A stretch of 64,000 bases of DNA from Porphyrobacter sp. TH134 (GTDB lineage Bacteria > Pseudomonadota > Alphaproteobacteria > Sphingomonadales > Sphingomonadaceae). The notes below the pieces were generated by a model that made no database searches, was not told the origin of the DNA, and saw only the letters and a list, made by a program, of their open reading frames with translations. Shown in pieces: positions 1-10,071 of this stretch. The position numbers and the translations under genes are program-made. Location: assembly GCF_002855495.1 (NCBI RefSeq), contig NZ_PKRO01000013.1, positions 1 through 64,000 on the forward strand, in the 5' to 3' direction. The first letter of the stretch is position 1; each line of letters begins with the position of its first letter.

Positions 1-135
1 ATCAGCCGCTCAGCGCAAAACCTCTGCATCCAAAGCGTGAATCAGATTTTACGCCAAACGGGAATCCCCTAATCCCCACTTTCGCAACAGGTCTATTGAG
101 AAAATCTAAGCGGATTGCGTGGTAAGGCCTGCATC

Positions 136-1149
136 ATGACATTGCCCAGCAAACCTTCCGTTCTCGTCACTGGCGGCGCGGGTTACATCGGTAGTCACGC
201 GGTGCTTGCGCTGCGCGATGCCGGGTGGCCGGTTGCCGTGATCGACAATCTGTCCACCGGCTTTCGCTTTGCGCTGCCGGACGACGTGCCGTTATACCAG
301 GGCGATGTCGCCGATGCCGATCTGCTGGCGCGCATCTTTGCCGAGCAGGGGACGGCGGCGATCATGCATTTTGCAGGCAGCATCGTGGTGCCTGAAAGCG
401 TGGCCGACCCGCTGAAATATTACGATAACAACACCGCCAAAAGCCGCGCGCTGATTGCTGCTGCGGTGCAGGCGGGCGTGCCGCATTTCATCTTTTCGTC
501 GACCGCAGCGACCTATGGCATTCCCGATGTCGCCGCTGTGAGCGAGGATACCCCGCAGCGCCCGATCAACCCCTATGGCTGGTCGAAGCTGATGACCGAG
601 CAGATGCTGGCCGATGTCGCGGCCGCGCACCGGCTGAACTACGGCGTGCTGCGCTATTTCAATGTCGCGGGCGCCGATCCGCAGGCGCGCAGCGGACAGT
701 CCACGGCAGGCGCGACGCATCTTATCAAGGTCGCGATCGAGGCGGCTTTGGGTCTGCGCGAATCGGTCAGCGTGTTCGGCACCGACTATGCGACGCCCGA
801 CGGCACCGGCGTGCGCGATTACATCCATGTCAGCGATCTGGCGGCAGCCCATGTGCTGACGCTGGAGGCGCTGATCGCCGATCCGGCGCGCTCGATGACG
901 ATGAACTGCGGCTATGGCCGCGGCTTTTCGGTGCGCGAGGTGCTGGATGCGGTCGACCGGGTGACGAATCGCCAGCTTGATCGCCGGATCGAAGGCCGCC
1001 GCGCCGGCGATCCCGATTCGCTGATTTCCGACCCGGCAAGGCTGAAACGGACGCTGGGATGGCAGCCGCAGCACGCCGAACTCGACACAATCATTGCCCA
1101 TGCGCTGGCGTGGGAGCGCAAATTGCCCGATTTGCGCCGCTCCGCGTAA
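136..1149 (+). CDS. galE: UDP-glucose 4-epimerase
   Basis: Extended-SDR epimerase interconverting UDP-glucose and UDP-galactose with bound NAD in the cytoplasm; it supplies galactose for surface polysaccharide or serves galactose use. The N-terminus has the nucleotide-binding motif TGGAGYIGSH (residues about 12-21). The catalytic region has SSTAATYG and the YGWSK tyrosine-lysine pair, and the late RDYIHVSDLA block is typical of GalE. The length (337 aa) is normal. An upstream in-frame TTG at 115 exists, but ATG 136 begins the family-like N-terminus, so I chose it. The gene stands alone and is followed by a terminator-like hairpin. Confidence 0.93.
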   Translation: MTLPSKPSVLVTGGAGYIGSHAVLALRDAGWPVAVIDNLSTGFRFALPDDVPLYQGDVADADLLARIFAEQGTAAIMHFAGSIVVPESVADPLKYYDNNTAKSRALIAAAVQAGVPHFIFSSTAATYGIPDVAAVSEDTPQRPINPYGWSKLMTEQMLADVAAAHRLNYGVLRYFNVAGADPQARSGQSTAGATHLIKVAIEAALGLRESVSVFGTDYATPDGTGVRDYIHVSDLAAAHVLTLEALIADPARSMTMNCGYGRGFSVREVLDAVDRVTNRQLDRRIEGRRAGDPDSLISDPARLKRTLGWQPQHAELDTIIAHALAWERKLPDLRRSA

Positions 1150-1169
1150 CAGACTCGCATTGACGCCGC

Positions 1170-1202
1170 CGTGCCTGCCCGCTAACGGCACGCTTCATTT
1201 TT
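1170..1202 (+). terminator. Terminator-like hairpin after galE
   Basis: A 6-bp inverted repeat (CGTGCC/GGCACG, 1170-1175 and 1187-1192) is followed by CTTCATTTTT. A second hairpin, GCGCGCCG/CGGCGCGC (1205-1212 and 1222-1229), is followed by TTTG. Together they lie between galE and rpmJ and probably end galE transcription. Confidence 0.45.
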
Positions 1203-1253
1203 GCGCGCGCCGGCTTGGGTTCGGCGCGCTTTGTCATTTGAAAGCTGAGAGCC

Positions 1254-1379
1254 ATGAAGATCGTCAACAGCCTCAAGTCGCTCAAGGGCCGTCACCGCGA
1301 TAACCGCGTGATCCGTCGTCGTGGCCGCACCTATGTGATCAACAAGACCGATCGCCGCTTCAAGGCCCGCCAGGGCTAA
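1254..1379 (+). CDS. rpmJ: 50S ribosomal protein L36
   Basis: A 41-aa basic protein beginning [17 protein letters not shown] and ending RRFKARQG, which matches the alphaproteobacterial L36 type. It is a component of the large ribosomal subunit near the peptidyl-transferase region. It has no CxxC/CxxH zinc ligands, so it is the zinc-independent (C-minus, YkgO-like) form. The GAAAGCTGAGAG stretch upstream is the probable ribosome binding site. It stands alone, as is common for this form. Confidence 0.93.
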   Translation: MKIVNSLKSLKGRHRDNRVIRRRGRTYVINKTDRRFKARQG

Positions 1380-1386
1380 GCTGGCG

Positions 1387-1447
1387 CAGCTGCCCGCAGG
1401 CAGCTGATGGATTTCGCGGCCCGCCTCCTTTTCGGAGGGCGGGCCGC
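1387..1447 (+). terminator. Two hairpins downstream of rpmJ
   Basis: CAGCTGCC/GGCAGCTG (1387-1394 and 1399-1406, CGCA loop) is followed by a long stem GCGGCCCGC...GCGGGCCGC (1416-1447) with a TTTT loop and one bulged G. There is no U-tract after the second stem, so termination is likely but not certain. Confidence 0.4.
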
Positions 1448-1478
1448 AAGCGTTTGGGGCCAAGGGAGCAGGGGCGCG

Positions 1479-2081
1479 ATGCGCAAGGCGGTGGTGTTCG
1501 ATATCGGGCGAGTGCTGTTCCAGTGGGAGCTGCGCGCCCTGTTCGAAAAACTGATTGATGACCCGCAGGAACTTGACTGGTTTCTCAGCCATGTCGTGAC
1601 CGAAGAATGGCATTTCGAACATGATCGCGGCCGCGCGCTGGCCGATATGGTGCCAGAACGAATCGCGCTCTACCCGCAATACGAACCGCATATCCGCGCC
1701 TATGCCGAGCGGTTCAACGAGACGATCCCCGGCCCGGTCGAAGGCTCGCACGCACTGGTCGAGCGGCTGGCGGCGGCGGGCGTCCCGCTTTATTGCCTGA
1801 CCAACTTCGGCGACGAGTTCTTCGCGATGTTCCGCCCGGTCCAGCCGATCTTCGATCACTTCGCCGACATTATCGTTTCGGGCACGGAGAAGGTCGCCAA
1901 GCCTGACGCGCGAATCTACGAAATCGTCGAGGCGCGCAGCGGGCGGACTGGGGCGCAACTGTTCTTTACCGACGATAACGCCGCCAACATCGCCGCCGCC
2001 AAAGCCCGCGGCTGGGACGCGCATCTGTTTACGGATGCGAAGAGCCTTGAGGCCCAGCTCATAGCGGCCGGATTGCTGTAG
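1479..2081 (+). CDS. HAD-superfamily phosphatase, YihX-like
   Basis: A 200-aa HAD-IA type hydrolase. Motif I is VFDIGRVLFQW; the second aspartate is replaced by Gly, as in YihX-like sugar-phosphatases. Motif II is CLTNF, the motif III lysine is in KPDARIYE and motif IV is FTDDNAANI. All four catalytic motifs are present in order, so it is probably an active small-molecule phosphatase; the substrate is not predictable. The frame is open upstream to 1407, but ATG 1479 follows GGGAGCAGGGG and starts the conserved region. It lies alone between rpmJ and a convergent gene. Confidence 0.8.
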   Translation: MRKAVVFDIGRVLFQWELRALFEKLIDDPQELDWFLSHVVTEEWHFEHDRGRALADMVPERIALYPQYEPHIRAYAERFNETIPGPVEGSHALVERLAAAGVPLYCLTNFGDEFFAMFRPVQPIFDHFADIIVSGTEKVAKPDARIYEIVEARSGRTGAQLFFTDDNAANIAAAKARGWDAHLFTDAKSLEAQLIAAGLL

Positions 2082-2108
2082 GAGGCTCGCTCCGGGGCGA
2101 GCGAACAT

Positions 2109-2145
2109 AAAAAACAACCCCCGGCGCCGGGACACGCCGGGGGTT
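2109..2145 (-). terminator. Intrinsic terminator of the 2205-2549 gene
   Basis: A perfect 11-bp stem (2116/2117-2126 with 2135-2145, 8-nt loop) is followed on the minus strand by GTTTTTT. It sits 60 bp past the stop of the minus-strand gene, and the HAD gene ends just to its left, so it may serve both strands. Confidence 0.8.
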
Positions 2146-2204
2146 AGCAGCTCGGTCCAACTGGAGAGGTGCCGGACCGAGAGGGACTTGATGTCAGGCC
2201 GGGG

Positions 2205-2549
2205 TCAGCCGTTGCACTTGGCCAGTTCTTCAGCAGTGATCGCTTCGCCTTCGACCTTGAAAGTCGCGATTTCGCCGAACTTACGGTTGAGGCCGCGGCA
2301 GATGCGCAGCGGGCGCGCGCTGGCCTTGCCCGCGACGCAGGTGGCGCCTTCGCAAGTCCAGGCAATGCCGCCGGCAACCGCGCGGGCTTCGCCTGCGGGC
2401 GCTGTCAGCGTGGCGCTGTAATAAGGGGTGCCGGCTGCGTTCAGCGGAGCGCCGCTGGTGGCGATGCCGAAGGTGGCGCCGGTGTAAACCAGGGCCGACG
2501 CGAGGATGGCAAGCTTGCCAGTGCGGGAGAGGGAGAGGGTCTTGATCAT
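2205..2549 (-). CDS. Small secreted protein, CC_3452 family
   Basis: A 114-aa protein with an N-terminal hydrophobic segment (about residues 8-33) that looks like a signal peptide. A small domain follows with a YYSATLTAP start, two paired cysteines (TCEGATC), CRGLNRKFGEIATF, and the C-terminal EELAKCN. This ending and the YxA start are what I recall for the CC_3452 family of uncharacterised periplasmic proteins common in Caulobacter and sphingomonads. Function is unknown. It is divergent from an HxlR regulator, about 200 bp away, which might control it. Confidence 0.7.
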   Translation of the reverse strand: MIKTLSLSRTGKLAILASALVYTGATFGIATSGAPLNAAGTPYYSATLTAPAGEARAVAGGIAWTCEGATCVAGKASARPLRICRGLNRKFGEIATFKVEGEAITAEELAKCNG

Positions 2550-2755
2550 CGGGGTATCCTTTGCCTTTTTTGTCAGGGCCTTTGCGCCCCATGGTCTGTG
2601 CCACTATATTTTGCAATGCAACATTTCGAATCGAAACCAGTTGCTATTCACCACCTACCTAACTAGGTTGCGAGTTGCAACTGAAAACTGAAATTTTTTG
2701 TGACAGCCTGCAAAAGCGGTTACACACGTCCCCGGATGGGGAAGGGATAGAAATC

Positions 2756-3322
2756 ATGGGTGAATTGAGAGAACCGCTGCGCGAACTGATCGAATGCGGT
2801 CTGCCGCAAGCGCTGGAGGTGATGGGGGAACGCTGGTCCTTCATGATCCTGCGCGCCAGCTTCAACGGTCTCAAGCACTTCGAGGAGTTCCTGAGCGAAC
2901 TCGGCATTGCCCGCAACATCCTGTCCAACCGTCTCGCCAAGCTGGTCGAACACGGCATCCTCAAGCGCGAGCCCTGCGCCGATGATCGCCGCAAGATCGA
3001 ATACCGCCTGACCGAAAAGGGTCTCGATCTGCTCCCTGCCATGCTGGCGCTGCGCCAGTGGGGGCAGAAATACGGCAGTGAAACCGTGGTCGAAGACCCG
3101 GTGCTGGTCGATGAACGCGACCGTTTGCCGATTGGCCCGGTGTCGATCCTTGCGCATGACGGGCGCATCCTCGGCCCGCAGGATCTGTGGCTGACCCGTC
3201 CCGCCAATCTGGGCCGCCGTGCGGATGGCACCATCGCCACCCCCGGCGAATCGCAAGGCGTCAGCCTTGGCAGGGGCGACGTGGTCGATCTGGCCGAGGC
3301 CAAGGCCGCCGCAGCGCGATAA
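2756..3322 (+). CDS. HxlR-family winged-helix transcriptional regulator
   Basis: A 188-aa regulator. Residues about 10-100 form the HxlR (MarR-like) winged helix. They include CGLPQALEVMGERWSFMILR, then FEEFLSELGIARNILSNRL (recognition helix), and YRLTEKGLDLLP. The Cys at the start of the domain is the position that senses reactive species in some family members. A C-terminal extension of about 80 residues with ILGPQDLWL is extra and of unknown role. ATG 2756 is chosen because of the GAAGGG ribosome site and the domain start; an in-frame start at 2675 lacks support. It may autoregulate and control the divergent secreted protein gene. Confidence 0.88.
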   Translation: MGELREPLRELIECGLPQALEVMGERWSFMILRASFNGLKHFEEFLSELGIARNILSNRLAKLVEHGILKREPCADDRRKIEYRLTEKGLDLLPAMLALRQWGQKYGSETVVEDPVLVDERDRLPIGPVSILAHDGRILGPQDLWLTRPANLGRRADGTIATPGESQGVSLGRGDVVDLAEAKAAAAR

Positions 3323-3384
3323 TCGGTCGATAGCGCTGCGCGGGCGGGTGCCCTGCGCTGACGCAATGGGTTAGGGCTGCGGCC

Positions 3385-5177
<1,793 letters not shown>

Positions 5178-5181
<4 letters not shown>

Positions 5182-6035
5182 CGCCGCGCTTTGCTCACCG
5201 AATAGGTGATTCTGATCCTGACCCATGATCCCACCTGTTCGCGTCCGCCCACGCGGGCGGGGCGGACCCTGAACTGCCAGGCGGCGGCGAGCACCGCGCG
5301 GCCGATCATCGAGCCTTGCGGGCTTTCACCCTCCAAAACACAATTGTCGACGTAGTAATCGGGGACGGTCTTGCAGGCGATCAGCGCGTAGCCGGGGCCG
5401 TTGGCGGTGGAGAGATAGCCGCTCAGCTCCTGATCGGTCGGCTCGCGGTACCAGCGCGCGGCGTAAAGCGGCTCGCCATTGGGCGCCGTGCCGACCCGCT
5501 CGCTATCGCCCGCGCTGCGCGGATTGCCGGTGTCGGCGGGGCCAGCGGACGGCCCCGGCCTGATCCGTACGCCGATCTTGGGCACGGGGCGGGGTTGGGG
5601 CTGGGGTTGAGGCGGCTGCTGTGCGTGAGGCGGCGCAGGCGGTGGCGGTTCGGGCGCGGGGGCGGGGTTGAGCGCCAGCGGCGATGGCCGCATCGGCTGC
5701 GGTACGGGCTGGGCTTGGGTCGGCTGAGCCTCTTGCGGGGTGTCGGCCGCACTGGCCTCGGCTGCCGGTTCGCTTGCCGGTTCGGGCGGGGCGGCAAATT
5801 CGATGGCCTCGAAGGTGGTCACATCCTCTGCGCCGTCTTCGACCCCGGCGATCTGCGTGCCGAGTGTCAGCAGCAACAGCAGGATCCCGCCTTCCAGTGC
5901 GAGCGCAATCGCCAGGCTCGCCAGTTTGCGTCGCCGCGGCGCATCGCGCACCGCCGCCAGCAGCGCGGCCAAACCGCGCGGCGGCTGGGCTACGCCTTCT
6001 CTCGGCAAAACTACAGGATCGTCCGAAATCGCCAA
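5178..6035 (-). CDS. TonB-like proline-rich envelope protein
   Basis: A 285-aa protein with TonB architecture. It has a short cytoplasmic N-terminus, one membrane anchor (about residues 42-62, LASLAIALALEGGILLLLL) and a long Pro/Ala/Glu/Gln-rich periplasmic spacer (about 80-155). A small C-terminal domain ends in AAAWQFRVRPARVGGREQVGSWVRIRITY, resembling the TonB C-terminal strand. It may transduce proton-motive force to outer-membrane receptors, or be a TonB-like orphan: no exbB/exbD lies nearby. The start is TTG 6035 after AAAGG; no ATG fits better. Confidence 0.65.
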
Positions 6036-6097
6036 TGCGCCTTTGGTCAGCCGCGCGCGGGAGTTGGGGGAGGGGATGCGCGGCCTTGGGCTGGTCC

Positions 6098-7588
6098 TTA
6101 ACCTGTCATCAGCCGATAGGATAGCGCTTCGGCAATGTGGGCGCGGCCAATCGTGTCGGCCCCGGCAAGGTCGGCGACGGTGCGTGCGACCCGCAGCATC
6201 CTTGTATAGCCGCGCGCGGACAGGCGCAGCTTTTCGGCGGCCTGGAGCAGCAGCTTGCGCCCCGCTTCGTCCGGGGCGGCGTATCGATCGAGCTGTTCGC
6301 CCTCAAGCTCGGCGTTCGACCGGACCCCGCGTGCGGTCTGGAGCGCGCGGGCGGCGGCGACGCGCAGTGCCACCTCGGCGCTGCCTTCGGCGGGCGGGGG
6401 CAGCGCCATGTCGATCGCGCTGACCGCGCCGACATGAACATGCAGGTCGACCCGGTCGAGCAGCGGGCCAGATAACCGCGCCTGATAATCGCCGACGCAG
6501 CGCGGGTATTTGTTGCAATTCCTCGCCGGATCGCCCGCGTAACCGCAGCGGCACGGGTTCATTGCCGCGACCAGCTGCACGCACGCGGGGAATGTCACAT
6601 GGGCATTGGCGCGGGCAACATCGACCCGGCCGGTCTCCAGCGGCTGACGCAGCGAATCGAGCACCGGGCGCTGGAATTCGGGCAGTTCATCGAGGAACAG
6701 CACGCCCAGATGCGCCAGGCTGACCTCGCCCGGCCGCACCTTCAAGCCGCCGCCGGTGAGCGCTGCCATGCTGGCCGAATGGTGCGGGGCGCGGAAGGGG
6801 CGGGCGCGGCTGATGCGGCCTGCCTCCAGCGTGCCCGCGACCGATTGCACCATCGACACTTCCAGCGCTTCGCCCGGCGTCAGGTCGGGCAGGATGCCGG
6901 GCAGGCAGCTCGCCAGCAGGCTTTTGCCCGATCCCGGCGGGCCGACCATCAGCAAATTGTGGCCCCCTGCCGCTGCGATTTCGAGTGCGCGCTTGGCGGT
7001 TTCCTGTCCTTTGACCTGTTTCAGATCATTGCCCGCCGCTGCGTCGGCCACCTCGCCGCGCGCAGGTTCGGGCAGCACCAGACTGCCCTTCAGATGCCCC
7101 AACAGGCTCATCAGATCGCGCGGGGCGAGCACCGGGACCCCGCTGGCCCAGCGCGCTTCCGGCCCCTGTTCGGCCGGGCAGATCAGGCCCGTTCCCGCCT
7201 CGCTGGCGTGGAGCGCTGCGATCAGCACGCCGGGGCTGGCGACCACCCGGCCATCCAGCGCCAGTTCGCCCACAGCGATCCAGTCCCCCAGCTGTTCGGC
7301 ATCGGTCACGCCCATCGCGGCCAGCAGGGCGAGCGCGATCGGCAGGTCGTAATGCGACCCGTCCTTGGGCAGATCGGCAGGCGACAGGTTGATCGTGATT
7401 CGCTTGGGCGGCAGCGCCAGCCCCATCGCCGACAGCGCCGATTGCACCCGTTCGCGGCTTTCGCTGACCGCCTTGTCGGGCAGGCCGACCACCGTGAAGC
7501 GCGGCATACCGGGGGCGACCTGACACTGCACCTCAACGCTGCGCGCTTCCAGCCCCAGATAGGCAACCGTTCGTACCAACGCGACCAT
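6098..7588 (-). CDS. YifB-family Mg-chelatase-like AAA+ ATPase (ComM-like)
   Basis: A 496-aa member of the YifB/ComM family. An N-terminal ChlI-like domain begins MVALVRTVAYLGLEA and contains VVGLPDKAVSESRERV. It is followed by Walker A GPPGSGKSLLASCLPGILP, the FRAPHH motif, Walker B LFLDELPEF, the CNPCRCGY cysteine cluster and the C-terminal Mg-chelatase domain with LSARGYTRMLRVART. ComM is a hexameric helicase promoting branch migration during natural transformation; that role here is by homology only. ATG 7588 is preferred over the in-frame TTG 7612. Confidence 0.92.
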   Translation of the reverse strand: MVALVRTVAYLGLEARSVEVQCQVAPGMPRFTVVGLPDKAVSESRERVQSALSAMGLALPPKRITINLSPADLPKDGSHYDLPIALALLAAMGVTDAEQLGDWIAVGELALDGRVVASPGVLIAALHASEAGTGLICPAEQGPEARWASGVPVLAPRDLMSLLGHLKGSLVLPEPARGEVADAAAGNDLKQVKGQETAKRALEIAAAGGHNLLMVGPPGSGKSLLASCLPGILPDLTPGEALEVSMVQSVAGTLEAGRISRARPFRAPHHSASMAALTGGGLKVRPGEVSLAHLGVLFLDELPEFQRPVLDSLRQPLETGRVDVARANAHVTFPACVQLVAAMNPCRCGYAGDPARNCNKYPRCVGDYQARLSGPLLDRVDLHVHVGAVSAIDMALPPPAEGSAEVALRVAAARALQTARGVRSNAELEGEQLDRYAAPDEAGRKLLLQAAEKLRLSARGYTRMLRVARTVADLAGADTIGRAHIAEALSYRLMTG

Positions 7589-7830
7589 CTGCTTGCCCCT
7601 CAACCGCCCCAAGGGTCTGTTTGTGCAGCCTTCTAAGGGGCTTGTCGAGCGGTTCGCTGCGGTTTGGCAAGGTCACCAAGCTCGCCCACAGCGCGCGTTG
7701 CGGAGTTGGATTGCGCCTGCGGATTTCCAACCGCTGGGCCGGTCCCGCGATCCTACGGGCGAATCCTAAGGTTTTTTTAAAGCATAAATCTTGGCGATTT
7801 GGCAGGCGGCGCTGGGCGACACTGCCGGTC

Positions 7831-8892
7831 ATGATCCGCGCGCTCGCCTTTTTGTTAGCCGCCTTGGCGGTGCTGCTGCCCGGCACGGTAGCGGCAGCCG
7901 GGCAACCGGGCGCGCGCGTGGTCGAGCGCATCAGCTGGGTCGAGGAATGGGATCCTGCCACCGGCACCTGGGTTCGGGTGGACGACAGCGCTGCGGCCCC
8001 CGCTCCGGCGGCCTACCAGATCACGAGCGCTGTGCGCAGCGGCGGCGTGACCGTCACCGAAACCATCAGCGAACAGCCGGTGCGCTTCATCCCCCAGCCG
8101 CAGCGGATGGCCGCCGCATCGGCCGGGATCGCCCGGTTTGGCCCGTTCCGCGTGATCGACAGCCGCCGCGCCGCGATCGTGGCATCGACCGATGCGTCCA
8201 GCCCGCAGGCCTTTGCGGCGATGCTGGCCGCTTTCCCGCAGCTTGAAGTGATCGAATTTGCCGATGCGCCGGGCACCAGCCACGATCTGGCCAATCTGAG
8301 GCTGGGCCGTGCCATCCGCGCGGCTGGCCTTGCGACCCACGTGCCAGCGGGCGGATCAGCGCGGTCGGGCGCGGTCGAGCTGTTTCTGGCCGGAACCCGC
8401 CGCACGATCGAACCGGGCGCCCTGTTTGCTGTGCATTCGTGGCGCGATGAGCTGGGCCGCGAGCCTGCCGACTTTGCGCTGGATGCCCCTGAAAACCGCC
8501 TGTACCTCGATTACTATGCCGAAATGGGCATGACAGCCGATGTGGCCCGCGCCTTTTATGCGATGACCAATTCCGTCCCGCACGCGGGCGCATTGTGGCT
8601 GCAAGGCGCAGAAATGGCTCAGTGGATTGCGCCCGAACCACGGATCCCTGCGACCCGCAGTCTGGACCCGCGGCTCGAAACCGGGCTACGACTGGCGCTG
8701 GCGCGGTCAGGCGATCTGGCGGCGCAGGCCATGCGGGCGTCGGCTGATACGATCAAGCCGGCCATTCTGGCCCGGCCTATGGCAGCAGCCGGCTTGCTGG
8801 CGCGCCTATGGGATCATGCCCGTCCTGCACCCCGGCTGGCCTATGCCGATCTGGGCGCAGGTTTGCTTGACTCAGGGGCGGCTTTCCCATAA
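7831..8892 (+). CDS. Secreted protein with ClpP/crotonase-like fold (COG3904-like)
   Basis: A 353-aa protein with a clear signal peptide ([24 protein letters not shown]). The central part (about residues 120-270) has a pattern of the ClpP-like fold: [23 protein letters not shown], then [24 protein letters not shown]. This resembles COG3904 periplasmic proteins, in which a small-x-Ser turn and a following histidine could form a serine-protease-like site. Whether the triad is complete cannot be judged here. The C-terminal 80 residues are unassigned. ATG 7831 is chosen because the signal peptide begins there. It is divergent from yifB with a 242-bp gap. Confidence 0.62.
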   Translation: MIRALAFLLAALAVLLPGTVAAAGQPGARVVERISWVEEWDPATGTWVRVDDSAAAPAPAAYQITSAVRSGGVTVTETISEQPVRFIPQPQRMAAASAGIARFGPFRVIDSRRAAIVASTDASSPQAFAAMLAAFPQLEVIEFADAPGTSHDLANLRLGRAIRAAGLATHVPAGGSARSGAVELFLAGTRRTIEPGALFAVHSWRDELGREPADFALDAPENRLYLDYYAEMGMTADVARAFYAMTNSVPHAGALWLQGAEMAQWIAPEPRIPATRSLDPRLETGLRLALARSGDLAAQAMRASADTIKPAILARPMAAAGLLARLWDHARPAPRLAYADLGAGLLDSGAAFP

Positions 8893-8986
8893 CGGCCCCG
8901 GTCTGATTTGCGGTCGCCGGTGGGTGGCCCCGTCTGGTTTGGGGGTGAACCCGAACAAGCCAGCCGGTCATTTTTTCGAGGAACTT

Positions 8987-9121
8987 ATGAAGCGGACCTT
9001 CCAACCCAGCAATCTCGTGCGCGCTCGTCGTCACGGTTTCTTCGCGCGCAAGGCGACCCCGGGTGGCCGCAAGGTGCTCCGCGCCCGCCGCAACCGCGGC
9101 CGCAAGAAGCTCTGCGCGTAA
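8987..9121 (+). CDS. rpmH: 50S ribosomal protein L34
   Basis: A 44-aa highly basic protein beginning [18 protein letters not shown] and ending GRKKLCA, a textbook L34. GAGGA 5 bases upstream is the ribosome binding site. It begins the conserved rpmH-rnpA-yidD-yidC order found near the origin of many bacteria. Confidence 0.97.
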   Translation: MKRTFQPSNLVRARRHGFFARKATPGGRKVLRARRNRGRKKLCA

Positions 9122-9128
9122 TTGTTTG

Positions 9129-9150
9129 CGCACCCGCCTGCGCGGGTGCG
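9129..9150 (+). terminator. Hairpin after rpmH
   Basis: CGCACCCGC-CTGC-GCGGGTGCG is a perfect 9-bp stem with a 4-base loop, 8 bases after the rpmH stop and followed by ATTTCC. It may attenuate or process the rpmH-rnpA transcript. Confidence 0.5.
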
Positions 9151-9159
9151 ATTTCCTCG

Positions 9160-9330
9160 CTTATGGGGCCCGAAGGCCCCATCGCTGCGGGCGGCCGGTC
9201 GGCCTTGCGGGCTCCCCTTGGGAGCCCGTTGACGTTTATCGCCTCCTCCGTTCTGAGCCGATTTGTGTTTGGCTGCTGGCGGTGTGGCATTTTCCGAACC
9301 GCGTCAGCGGTTCGCAAGCGCGACTGCGCG
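9160..9330. repeat. Cluster of short palindromes in the rpmH-rnpA spacer
   Basis: The 286-bp spacer has no convincing gene. It holds several small inverted repeats: GGGGCC...GGCCCC near 9164-9180, GGGCTCC-CCTT-GGGAGCCC near 9209-9227, and CGAACCG-CGTCAG-CGGTTCG near 9296-9315. They could be RNA processing or stabilising hairpins, or degenerate dispersed repeats. Confidence 0.5.
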
Positions 9331-9407
9331 CCGGCCGGCAGGCCAAAGCCAAGGCGGATGCCAAGGCGAACGGATGTCCGCCGCCCGGCGTTTGAGGGCG
9401 TAAACAA

Positions 9408-9800
9408 ATGACTCTCTCCGTTCTGACCAAGCGTGCCGATTTCCTTCGCGCCAATTCCGGCCTTCGCAATGCGCGCAGCGGATTCGTGCTGCTGACCCGC
9501 CCCAATGACGGGCCCGATGGCGGTAAGGGCATCCGCTTCGGGATCACCGTCACCAAGAAGATCGGCAATGCCGTGGTGCGTAACCGCATGAAGCGGCGCT
9601 TTCGCGAACTGCTGCGCGCGGCGCTGCCCACGCAGGGCCTGCCCGATCACGATCATGTGCTGATCGGCCGGGCGGGCGGGGTGGAGCGGGATTTCCACCT
9701 GATGGCCGAGGAACTCGCCAAAGCGCTCGAACGCGCGCGCGAAGGGCGCGGCGATCCTGCGGGCGGGCGGCGGCCAAGGAAGGGGGATCGCCGCAAATGA
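9408..9800 (+). CDS. rnpA: Ribonuclease P protein component
   Basis: The 130-aa basic protein subunit of RNase P, which helps the catalytic RNA bind precursor tRNA leaders. It has the N-terminal LTKRADFLR and the family signature KKIGNAVVRNRMKRRFRE (about residues 51-68, the RNR motif). The C-terminal 20 residues are a low-complexity Gly/Arg/Lys tail. Its end overlaps yidD by 4 bases (ATGA), implying translational coupling. Confidence 0.96.
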   Translation: MTLSVLTKRADFLRANSGLRNARSGFVLLTRPNDGPDGGKGIRFGITVTKKIGNAVVRNRMKRRFRELLRAALPTQGLPDHDHVLIGRAGGVERDFHLMAEELAKALERAREGRGDPAGGRRPRKGDRRK

Positions 9801-10006
9801 AGCAGCTCCTCATCCTCATCGCGCGGGGCTGGCAGCTGGGTCCGTCGCGCATTCTGCCGCCGTCCTGCCGCTATGCGCCCTCGTGCAGCGAATATGCGAT
9901 TCAGGCGATTGGCAAGTATGGTGCGCTCAAGGGTGGATGGATGGCATTTAAGCGGCTAATGCGCTGCCACCCATGGGGTGGGCACGGTCATGATCCGGTG
10001 CCCTAG
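9797..10006 (+). CDS. yidD: Membrane protein insertion efficiency factor YidD
   Basis: A 69-aa amphipathic inner-membrane-associated protein. It shows the conserved YidD pattern: RGWQLGPSRILPPSCRYAPSCSEYA with paired cysteines, and CHPWGGHGHDPVP at the C-terminus. It assists YidC-dependent insertion. It is coupled to rnpA and followed by yidC. Confidence 0.95.
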   Translation: MKQLLILIARGWQLGPSRILPPSCRYAPSCSEYAIQAIGKYGALKGGWMAFKRLMRCHPWGGHGHDPVP

Positions 10007-10071
10007 GGCTTTAAACGGGACCGCCTTAACCCCATAATACACCTGTCTTGGCATTCTCTCGGGGCTTACAC

